Of a stretch of 48,492 bases of DNA, positions 6,424 through 13,979 are shown piece by piece. The stretch is from Candidatus Moraniibacteriota bacterium (GTDB lineage Bacteria > Patescibacteriota > Minisyncoccia > Moranbacterales > UBA1568), in assembly GCA_903893925.1 (NCBI GenBank), contig CAITOC010000047.1:1-48492 (forward strand), read 5' to 3'. The translations under genes were made by a program, and so were the position numbers. Numbering within the stretch: the stretch's first letter is position 1; each line of letters begins with the position of its first letter. The notes under the pieces are model-generated. The model was not told where the DNA came from and made no database searches. It worked only from the letters and a program-made list of their open reading frames with translations.

Positions 6424-8325
6424 ATGTGCGGAATTACCGGAAAACTCTCTTTCATCGACAAACCGGTCTCCCGAAGCGAGATCGAGGCTATGAACGGCGC
6501 CATCGTTCATCGCGGACCCGATGATGGCGGGACCTACGTGTCTCCCGACGGCAAAGTCGGACTCGGACACCGACGACTTTCGATCATCGATCTGTCGCCA
6601 CTCGGTCATCAGCCGATGCGGTATCTGGACCGCTATGAGATCGTTTTCAATGGCGAGATCTACAATTTTCAGGAAAAGCGGGAGATGCTCGAGAAGGATG
6701 GCTATACCTTCGCTTCACATTCCGATACCGAGGTGATACTGGCTCTCTACGACAAGTACGGCAAGGACTGCCTGCAACACCTGCGTGGTATGTTCGCGTT
6801 CGCGATTTATGACAAACGGGAACAGACGCTTTTCTGTGCACGTGATCGGGTGGGCAAGAAACCGTTCAAGTACTATGTCGATGACAACGTGTTCCTGTTC
6901 GCGTCGGAGCTCAAGGCGATTTTGACACAGTCGGAGTATCATCGTGAGCCGGACTCTCTGGCGCTTCATCACTATTTGACGCTGCGATACGTCCCGGCGC
7001 CTCTGACCGGTTTTGTCGGGATAAAAAAGCTCGAACCCGCACACTTCCTCCTCGTCGATTTGAAAACCGGGAAGATCGAGAAAGAACGATATTGGAAACT
7101 CGATTATTCTGAAAAACTTGATTTGTCGGAAGGGGAGTGGAAGCAAAAAATCATGGAGAAGCTCGAGGAAGCGGTAAAAATCCGCATGGTGTCGGACGTG
7201 CCGATCGGCGCGTTTCTTTCGGGCGGTATCGATTCGAGTGCGGTGGTCGGACTGATGAGCCGGCACAGCACGGCTCCGGTCAAGACTTTTTCCATCGGAT
7301 TCAACGAAGAGAAATACAATGAGCTTCCGTATGCCAAGACCGTATCAGAACTCTTCAAGACGGAACATACGGAATTCATTGTCGAGCCCAAAGCGATGGA
7401 AGTCATGCCTCTTTTGGTCAGGCATTTCGAGGAACCGTTCGCGGACAAGAGCATGATCCCGACCTATTATGTGAGTAAGCTGACGCGTGAACGCGTGACG
7501 GTGGCGCTCTCGGGCGACGGTGGGGACGAAAACTTCGCGGGATACGCCCAACATGGCATATTCCGCTTCTCGCTCATATATGATCGGGTTCGTTTTCTGC
7601 ACACGTTGATCGTCCTGCCGGTCGTCAGGTTTTTGGCGGAGCATATCGAGACGACATTTTTCCTGCGCGCGTACCAGTTCGCCAAGACGATGGCGGAACC
7701 GCCGGCACATCGGTATGCGAACTATATGTGCTACTTCACCGACGAGGAGAAGCGCGATGTCTATACCGACGATTTCCGACGACGATTTGCCGACGTCGAT
7801 TCGCTCGGTATTATCGCCGAGACATTTTCCGACAGTGGTTCGGAGGACCGGTTGGACCAAGCGCTTTTCGCCGACTTCACGACCTATCTGCCGGATGATC
7901 TTATGGTCAAGGCGGATATCACCACGATGGCTGCCTCACTCGAATCGCGAAGTCCGTTCCTCGATCATGAGTTTCTCGAACTGACGGCCAAGATCCCGAG
8001 CCGACTCAAGATTCGAGGCATCAATAATCGGAAGTACATCCTCAAGAAGGCGCTCGAGGGATTTTTGCCCGATGGTATACTCTATCGCAAGAAGATGGGA
8101 TTTGCCTCGCCGATCGATGTCTGGTTCAAGACGGATTTGCGAGACTATGCCCGGGAACTTCTCCTGTCGGAAAAAGCCCTCGCACGGGGGATATTTCGCA
8201 AGGAGGCGATCGAAAAAATGCTCGACGATCATGTCACGACCGATATCAATTACGCTCGCCATATCCTGGCGCTTGTGGTGCTTGAATCGTGGTTCCTTGA
8301 GTTTTTCGATGAGAAAACGGTATGA
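6424..8325 (+). CDS. asnB: Glutamine-dependent asparagine synthase-like amidotransferase
   Basis: A 633-aa two-domain enzyme. The N-terminal class-II glutaminase domain begins MCGITGKLSF with Cys2 as nucleophile and contains HRGPDDGG and FNGEIYNF. The C-terminal ATP-pyrophosphatase domain has the P-loop LSGGIDSSAV (residues 265-273), LSGDGGDE and SPFLDH. Start: the track uses TTG 6412, but ATG 6424 puts Cys at position 2 and must be right. No ribosome site is obvious. It overlaps the next gene by ATGA. AsnB makes asparagine, but AsnB-like proteins in O-antigen loci (for example WbpS) amidate uronic acids. With two UDP-sugar dehydrogenases in this window that is a credible alternative role. 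Family certain; substrate open. Confidence 0.92.
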   Translation: MCGITGKLSFIDKPVSRSEIEAMNGAIVHRGPDDGGTYVSPDGKVGLGHRRLSIIDLSPLGHQPMRYLDRYEIVFNGEIYNFQEKREMLEKDGYTFASHSDTEVILALYDKYGKDCLQHLRGMFAFAIYDKREQTLFCARDRVGKKPFKYYVDDNVFLFASELKAILTQSEYHREPDSLALHHYLTLRYVPAPLTGFVGIKKLEPAHFLLVDLKTGKIEKERYWKLDYSEKLDLSEGEWKQKIMEKLEEAVKIRMVSDVPIGAFLSGGIDSSAVVGLMSRHSTAPVKTFSIGFNEEKYNELPYAKTVSELFKTEHTEFIVEPKAMEVMPLLVRHFEEPFADKSMIPTYYVSKLTRERVTVALSGDGGDENFAGYAQHGIFRFSLIYDRVRFLHTLIVLPVVRFLAEHIETTFFLRAYQFAKTMAEPPAHRYANYMCYFTDEEKRDVYTDDFRRRFADVDSLGIIAETFSDSGSEDRLDQALFADFTTYLPDDLMVKADITTMAASLESRSPFLDHEFLELTAKIPSRLKIRGINNRKYILKKALEGFLPDGILYRKKMGFASPIDVWFKTDLRDYARELLLSEKALARGIFRKEAIEKMLDDHVTTDINYARHILALVVLESWFLEFFDEKTV

Positions 8326-9257
8326 TTATCGACCGAAAAAAAATCGTCCTGTTCGTGCTGAAGCTCCTTGTGAGCGGAGGGTTGTTGGCGTGGCTTATCG
8401 TGAAGGTGAACTGGGCCGACGTGTGGTCGCAGTTGGAACGACTTTCGCTCCGGCAGATCTTTCTCTATATCGCGGTGCTGCTTGTCGGCATGACGGTCTC
8501 GTCGTACAAGTGGAGGGCCCTTGCCGGATTCAAGGGATTGCAGGTAACCGTAGCGGACTGTTTCCGACTCTACCTGACCGGTTCATTCCTGAACAACTTC
8601 TTCCCGTCATTTATCGGCGGAGATACCTATCGGGCGTATCAGCTCGGCAAACGGGACGGGCGATATTCGGATGCGGCCGCGAGCGTGGTGATGGACCGGT
8701 TGACCGGACTCATCGGGGCTATGATATTGTCGGTGTTGTTTGCCATGTTGAATTGGCGTGTCATCGTTTCTCATCAGGTGTTGCTTGGTATCGTCTCAAT
8801 GGTCGCGCTGGCACTCGTCGGGATCGCGGCGCTTGGGCCGATCATGACGCTTCCACTGTGGGAGAGACTGACGCGCTTCATTCCGAAAAAAGCGTTGGAA
8901 TTTCTCCTGGCTTTGCATGAGTATTATGCCCACAAGGGGATGTTTTTCCGTGCGCTCGGATTAGCGGTCTTGTTCAGTCTGATCGGACTCGGATTGCAGA
9001 ATGCGGTCATTTTTTGGGCACTCGGCATCCATGTCGGGGTGCTTGATTACCTGTCGGTGATTTTCCTTATCAGTATCGTGTCTTCCGCTCCGGTGAGTAT
9101 CAATAATATCGGCGTGCAGGAATGGGCCTATGTCACGTTCTTCGGCTTTTTCGGTATCGCATCGTCTTCGGTCATCGCGGTCTCGATCGTTATCCGAGTC
9201 TTACAGATGCTGGTAAGTTTCACGGCGCTCCCGATGTATCTGAAGGGGAAGAAGTAG
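8322..9257 (+). CDS. Flippase-like integral membrane protein (LPG synthase TM/UPF0104 family), copy 2
   Basis: A 311-aa paralogue of the protein at 5421, with the signature NNFFPSFIGGDTYRAYQ and the late motif APVSINNIGVQEWAYV. It has about 8 membrane helices and no soluble domain. It starts at ATG 8322 inside the asnB stop (ATGA overlap), so it is translationally coupled and last in this operon. Like copy 1 it probably moves a lipid or lipid-linked substrate across the membrane; neither substrate nor direction is shown by the sequence. Confidence 0.85.
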   Translation: MIIDRKKIVLFVLKLLVSGGLLAWLIVKVNWADVWSQLERLSLRQIFLYIAVLLVGMTVSSYKWRALAGFKGLQVTVADCFRLYLTGSFLNNFFPSFIGGDTYRAYQLGKRDGRYSDAAASVVMDRLTGLIGAMILSVLFAMLNWRVIVSHQVLLGIVSMVALALVGIAALGPIMTLPLWERLTRFIPKKALEFLLALHEYYAHKGMFFRALGLAVLFSLIGLGLQNAVIFWALGIHVGVLDYLSVIFLISIVSSAPVSINNIGVQEWAYVTFFGFFGIASSSVIAVSIVIRVLQMLVSFTALPMYLKGKK

Positions 9258-9313
9258 ACGGAACGAGGAAATCAAGAACGTAGAGGAAAAGAGCTGAAAA
9301 AACTGAATCGTTG

Positions 9314-9332
9314 CCGAAGGCTAAACCTTCGG
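9314..9332. terminator. Hairpin between convergent genes, possible bidirectional terminator
   Basis: CCGAAGG-CTAAA-CCTTCGG lies in the 101-nt gap between the converging flippase-like and ALG10-like genes. The 7-bp stem is perfect but there is no U-tract on either side, so intrinsic termination is uncertain. Confidence 0.35.
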
Positions 9333-9358
9333 AGATATCGAGTATCGATTGTATTCGG

Positions 9359-10615
9359 TCAGAAAAACAAGTCTAGCCGGAGGAGCATGAAGGTCAGTCC
9401 GAGTGACATCGCGAGCCAGTAGAGGACGAGAAACCGTTCCGCGCGATCGGAGCCCTCTTCTCGGAAGAGGAGGAGGAAAATCAACGGTACGATCGCATAG
9501 CGCTGTTCGATGAGAAGCGACGGAAGCAAACTCAAAATCGCGAACGGGACGATCAAGAGACGGTCACCTTTCAGTCGCATCGACCACAGTGTGACACCGC
9601 CGAGCGCAATCAGGAGGATATAGAGCCAGCCAAAATCGCCATACGCGACTCCAAGCGCGCGATTGCGGAGGAAATGCATATCCAAGTTGTAGACGTGCAG
9701 TGCCGGATGCAACAAGAAAAATGAAAGGCCGACCAGGAGGCTAATCGATAGTACGGACAGGAGAATCCGATTTTTTGTTACTGAAAGGATGTTCTTGAGA
9801 GTAGTTACGGTGACCGGCAGGAAGAGCAGTCCGGTCATGGCGAGGAAGAAATAGATATTTCCCGGATAGAGCCCGAAGACATGGTGTTCCTGATCGCCGA
9901 GTGCGATGCCACCGTTTTGCCAGACAAAGACGAGGAAGACTGTTGCGATCATCACATAGCCGAAAGTCTTTTTTAGGTGGGCCAAAACGGATGCGACGGA
10001 GAAGTCGGATCCGTATTCGGTGATGAACGTGTATAACCAGAGGAACGCAACCCAGACGATCGCATCTTGGCGGACGAGGATGGAAAGGAACGATACGAAG
10101 GCTGAAATCCGATATCGTTTGGACAGTGCGAACAAGAATGCCGTAAGAAGCAGGAGAAGCGAGAAGATATCGGTATAGACGAGCGGGAAATAGAGGAAGG
10201 TGATGGGAAAAACCGCGTACTGCAGGGTACGCCGGTACGGATCGCCAAGGTGCAGACGCGAAGAGATAAGGAAAAAGACTATAAGCGATAGTGACGCGAA
10301 TGCCAGACTGGTCAGGCGAACTTCTCGAAGAGAGGGCTGTTTTTCCCATGGGAAAGTGATTGAAGACACGAAGGCGACCGTTATGTGGTAACCGGGGATA
10401 TTGGTCAGATCGCCCAAGATGGCATAATTGTCCTTGGTATAGCGCTGCACCTGTCTCACATGAGTGCCTTCGTCGATGAAGGTCTTGTCACCGAGGGAAA
10501 TGATACTCATCCATATCGAAAACACTGCAATCAAAAGCGCTATGAAAACCGTTCGTTTGTGGTTTGTGATGAGGTCGTTCATGGGGTTGTCGTATGTGGA
10601 TCGTTTACATTTCAA
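9359..10615 (-). CDS. ALG10/DIE2-like (GT59) polyprenyl-P-glucose-dependent membrane glucosyltransferase
   Basis: A 418-aa polytopic GT-C protein with many hydrophobic helices. It matches eukaryotic ALG10 (alpha-1,2-glucosyltransferase using dolichyl-P-glucose) in order along its length: FIDEGTHVRQVQRY (47-60; ALG10 has IDE-x-FH-x-x-Q), TNIPGYH, LVYTDIFSLLLLL (145-157), SILVRQDAIVW (178-188; ALG10 LFRQTNIIW), WQNGGIALGDQEHH (232-245; ALG10 WN..ITLGD..SH), HPALHVYN (303-310; ALG10 HPFLLADN) and PSLLIEQRYAIVP (365-377; ALG10 PLFEPRYYILP). The acidic DE at 48-49 is the likely catalytic or metal site. Track start TTG 10615 overlaps the GH28 stop by 4 nt; ATG 10582 is an alternative. These resemblances are from memory of ALG10, not a search. 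Predicted role: add a terminal glucose outside the membrane. Confidence 0.8.
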   Translation of the reverse strand: MKCKRSTYDNPMNDLITNHKRTVFIALLIAVFSIWMSIISLGDKTFIDEGTHVRQVQRYTKDNYAILGDLTNIPGYHITVAFVSSITFPWEKQPSLREVRLTSLAFASLSLIVFFLISSRLHLGDPYRRTLQYAVFPITFLYFPLVYTDIFSLLLLLTAFLFALSKRYRISAFVSFLSILVRQDAIVWVAFLWLYTFITEYGSDFSVASVLAHLKKTFGYVMIATVFLVFVWQNGGIALGDQEHHVFGLYPGNIYFFLAMTGLLFLPVTVTTLKNILSVTKNRILLSVLSISLLVGLSFFLLHPALHVYNLDMHFLRNRALGVAYGDFGWLYILLIALGGVTLWSMRLKGDRLLIVPFAILSLLPSLLIEQRYAIVPLIFLLLFREEGSDRAERFLVLYWLAMSLGLTFMLLRLDLFF

Positions 10616-12228
10616 TAAGATACCTGTTCGGTGGGTACGTCACTTCCTATCAGGACCCGGTTCTTGTTTAACGCGGTTCCTTGTGCTGGTATGAGAGAAA
10701 TATTGTGTGTCGTGCTACCGTCGATCGATGCACATACCTTGTTTGATGCGACACAACCGAGGTCGTTGATAGCGACGTTTTGGCCGTTCGTGATGCTGAA
10801 GAGCGGATCGTATTTTGATTGGACGGCGATCGATTGTAGCGTGATGCCGTCAACATTTTTCATGACGACGCCGGTGCCTGATCCGATGACCGTATGCTCC
10901 ATTGTTACGTTTTTGATCGGACTGCTTTCGATCGCGTCAAACTCGATCGCTCTGCGGGTGCGTGGGGACGATATGTCCGAAAAATGGATACCGTCGAAGG
11001 TCGGCACGCCGGTCGGTTCACCCTCTGCTTGATCAGAGCCATAGTGCATGGTCATCTGAACCGCATCGAAGAGCATCTTGTCCACTGCGATGTTTTGGAA
11101 CCAAAGATCGCTCGCCCATACCCGTTCGGTCTCGAGTGCCTTCAGTCGGATGCCATATTGCCCGCCATGCATTTTGAGACCGTATGCGAACACGTTTCGA
11201 ACACCGCCAGCGATCTCACTGCCGATGGCGATGCCGGCATGTCCGTTTTCGACGGTATTATTTCGTATGATGACATTCTCGGTGGGGATATTTTCGGTCA
11301 GACCGTCACGTGCCTTCCCGGATTTGAGAGCGATAGCGTCGTCATTGGTGTCGAAATATGAGTTCTCGACAAGCACATTTTGTGAAGAGTCGATGTCCAG
11401 TCCGTCGTTGTTCTGGCCATTCGTCCGTACGGAGACGTTTCTCACGATGATATCATGGCTATAGGTCGGGTGTAGGGTCCACATCGGACCGCTTTCGATC
11501 GAGAAGTCCTGCAAGAGAATGGCGTCACAATGGACGAATTCGACGAAGGCAGGCCGGAGCATTTTCTCTTGGGAACCGAAGACACGGTCCGGAATCGGGA
11601 CACCGCGATCTCCCATGGCGTAAAGCTCGTGGGTGACGGTGACATCGCCGAGGTCCAGCCATCGTTTGCCGTTGCCGATGAGGGTTCCGGTTCCGGTGAT
11701 TGCGATATTGTGCTTGCCGTAGGCGTAGATGAGAGGAGAATAATTGTAGACATCGGTACCTTCGTAGCGCGACAAGACGACGGGGAGATAGTCATTCGAA
11801 TCCGCGCTGAAGGAGAGGATGGCTCCCGGGTCCAAGTGAAGATCAATGGCGTTTTCAAGATGGATGGCTCCGGTGAGCCAGGAACCTTTCGGAACAATGA
11901 CGTGCCCACCGCCTTGTCGTGAACAGTCGGCAATAGCGTCGGCAATAGCCACCATATTATTATTGGTCGGTCCGGGTACCGCTCCATAGTCGGTGATGGC
12001 ACAGATGCGATCGGGGAAAATGGGCTGTGCGATTGCGGGCATCGGAAACGGAGGTGTCACGCCGTCGGCGTTTGCAAACGGATCGACGAGGGTTGTTTCA
12101 TAGACGGGCGATGGTGGATCGGAGAGCATCTTGATACCGAGTCCGAAGACGGCACAAAAGAAGAGACCTAGACAAAGGCTCTTGGTGAGGGCATGGAAAC
12201 CGATTGTTCGCGGGATCAGTGTGTGCAT
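10612..12228 (-). CDS. Membrane-anchored GH28 family glycoside hydrolase (polygalacturonase-like)
   Basis: A 538-aa exported protein. A hydrophobic segment near residues 14-35 (SLCLGLFFCAVFGLGI) looks like an uncleaved signal anchor. The catalytic right-handed beta-helix begins around TDYGAVPG (79-86). All four GH28 motifs are visible: NNDGLDIDS (273-281, family NTD), NDDAIALKSG (295-304, DD), GHAGIAIGSE (329-338, GHG region) and IRLK (360-363, RIK). Parallel-beta-helix repeats (for example ITGTGTLIGNG) fill the rest. GH28 cleaves alpha-galacturonosyl or rhamnogalacturonan-type bonds, so a uronate-containing surface glycan is a plausible substrate. It lies between two GT-C genes (4-nt overlap below, 10-nt gap above), which favours trimming the cell's own polymer over feeding on plant pectin. 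Family call strong; substrate inferred. Confidence 0.9.
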   Translation of the reverse strand: MHTLIPRTIGFHALTKSLCLGLFFCAVFGLGIKMLSDPPSPVYETTLVDPFANADGVTPPFPMPAIAQPIFPDRICAITDYGAVPGPTNNNMVAIADAIADCSRQGGGHVIVPKGSWLTGAIHLENAIDLHLDPGAILSFSADSNDYLPVVLSRYEGTDVYNYSPLIYAYGKHNIAITGTGTLIGNGKRWLDLGDVTVTHELYAMGDRGVPIPDRVFGSQEKMLRPAFVEFVHCDAILLQDFSIESGPMWTLHPTYSHDIIVRNVSVRTNGQNNDGLDIDSSQNVLVENSYFDTNDDAIALKSGKARDGLTENIPTENVIIRNNTVENGHAGIAIGSEIAGGVRNVFAYGLKMHGGQYGIRLKALETERVWASDLWFQNIAVDKMLFDAVQMTMHYGSDQAEGEPTGVPTFDGIHFSDISSPRTRRAIEFDAIESSPIKNVTMEHTVIGSGTGVVMKNVDGITLQSIAVQSKYDPLFSITNGQNVAINDLGCVASNKVCASIDGSTTHNISLIPAQGTALNKNRVLIGSDVPTEQVSY

Positions 12229-12238
12229 ACCACGGATA

Positions 12239-13975
12239 TCATCTGAACAATGAGCGCCAGGTGCGCAGTTTCGAGATGTCGGACATCACTACGGACCGCT
12301 TCTGGTCCGCATCGGACTGGCGTGTCCCGACGATCACTTTTTCGAGCGGTTTGAAAAAAGTCACGGTCAGTGCGCCGAAAGGTCTCTGTTCGAGAATCGT
12401 GAACTTCGAATCCGTGCCGAAGGAATCGTCGGCATAGCGGATATCGAAATAGTTTCCTTCGACGTAGAGCGACGAATCGCGTATCTCGTCGTGGTACCGG
12501 ATGCCACGGCGTTCCAGGAGAGCCCAGAATACGGGTTCGTATTCTGGCTTCGCGTTTATATAGACCGGATAGCCGTTCGCATCGTGTTTCGACGCGATGT
12601 AATCGACAATGAGTCGTTGCTCCCCAAACGTGATGCGGTTCGTGTTCGGGAAGATATCGCCCATCTCGATCTCGCCACGCGTCGTCGGGGCGGTGTCGTC
12701 TTGGAGTCGGGAAAACACTGGGAAAATGGCCTGCATATTAAGACCGACCAGAGTCAGTATGACGATACTGAACGCTACGAGGCGTACGCGACTCTTTTCG
12801 GGACCGACAAGCGTCAGGACAAATCCGTACAGCAGGATCGAAAGCGGGGCGATCAGGAGGAAGAATCTCGGATACATCCGGTAGCCGTCCGCGATGGTGT
12901 AGATGAGATAAAAGGAAACCGCAAGCCACAACAGAATTAAAATGAGAAAATTCTTTCGGTCGGCATCATGCTCTCTGAAAATCCGTACGATCAAGATAAC
13001 TGATCCGGAAAGAACCAGCGCGAGTGCGAGGATTTTCAGACCGAAGCTGTCGCCGTACGCTCCGGGTTCGAACCCATAATCTTTCAGTTTTATCCCGTTG
13101 ATGAGGTCTCTTCCGGTATTGATGAAAAAGGATTCGTAAGCGCCGTACTCGACGGTCTGGACCAGGGTGTCCGGCATGATGAAACTTCCCGGACTCGTCT
13201 TGGCGAACTTCTCTTTCAGGTAGTGGAGATTCTCGCGGTTCGTAACGATATCGTTCGCGATGACGGGGGAATAGATGATGAGGACGATTGCCAGGGCTGC
13301 GACCCAGACCTTCCAATGGAATCGTGGCCGACTGATTGCCGTGAATATGACCGCGACGAGTGGCACCACGAGAAACGAATTGAAATGAATCTGTGACGTG
13401 AGAGTGACTGCACCGACGGAAAAGAGAAACCATCTTGCGGAATATCGCTCTTTTCGGGAAACGCCCCGGAGGAGTGTATAGAAGGAGAGGAGGATCAAAA
13501 ACGGGAGTACGTTCGGACTCCAAGAGAACCGTGAGTACATGACGAGGTAGAGCGAGGAGGAGAAGACAGCCAGAAGGCCGACTGATTCGGTCCGGGAGAA
13601 ATACCGTCTGCAAAAAAGATAGAAGAGTGGCATCGACAGGATCGACAGGATAAGGACATTCATCGCATGTCCGGTCGGCGTATTGCCGAAGACGGTTGCG
13701 GCGACATACTCCATATAATAGAACGCCGGACCAAGCCGCAGGAGGCCACCACCGACATTCGGGCCGAGAAGCGGTAGATCGAGTGGGGAATGGCCGACCG
13801 CGGGAGAGACGAGATCGTAGTCAAATGCCTGGTCCAGTTCGAAATGGAGCCAGTCGGAAAAGTGATAGGTACGTAAAAACACTCCCGCACACACGACGAG
13901 TGAGATGACGAGTACATCTCGCCAGTTTGCGTTTATGTTTCGGAACAGTCTTTCTCGGACCGATGAGAGAGGCAT
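12239..13975 (-). CDS. GT39/PMT-like GT-C glycosyltransferase, array family member A (divergent)
   Basis: A 578-aa membrane protein of the same family as the plus-strand array (16951-31037). Shared features: GVFLRTYHFSDWLHF (31-45), LGPAFYYMEY, LYLVMYSRFSWSPNVLPF and the C-terminal domain opening ITFGEQRLIVDYIASKH. The active-site segment is DQAFDYD (48-54), so the Arg of the D-Q-x-R-D signature is Phe here. The exoplasmic loop lacks the Cys pair seen in most relatives. It is predicted to transfer a sugar from a polyprenyl-P donor outside the membrane. It is upstream of GH28 by 10 nt and downstream of the gene at 13980 by 4 nt. This is the most divergent member and sits apart from the array on the opposite strand. 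Confidence 0.8.
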   Translation of the reverse strand: MPLSSVRERLFRNINANWRDVLVISLVVCAGVFLRTYHFSDWLHFELDQAFDYDLVSPAVGHSPLDLPLLGPNVGGGLLRLGPAFYYMEYVAATVFGNTPTGHAMNVLILSILSMPLFYLFCRRYFSRTESVGLLAVFSSSLYLVMYSRFSWSPNVLPFLILLSFYTLLRGVSRKERYSARWFLFSVGAVTLTSQIHFNSFLVVPLVAVIFTAISRPRFHWKVWVAALAIVLIIYSPVIANDIVTNRENLHYLKEKFAKTSPGSFIMPDTLVQTVEYGAYESFFINTGRDLINGIKLKDYGFEPGAYGDSFGLKILALALVLSGSVILIVRIFREHDADRKNFLILILLWLAVSFYLIYTIADGYRMYPRFFLLIAPLSILLYGFVLTLVGPEKSRVRLVAFSIVILTLVGLNMQAIFPVFSRLQDDTAPTTRGEIEMGDIFPNTNRITFGEQRLIVDYIASKHDANGYPVYINAKPEYEPVFWALLERRGIRYHDEIRDSSLYVEGNYFDIRYADDSFGTDSKFTILEQRPFGALTVTFFKPLEKVIVGTRQSDADQKRSVVMSDISKLRTWRSLFR

Positions 13976-13979
13976 ACGT

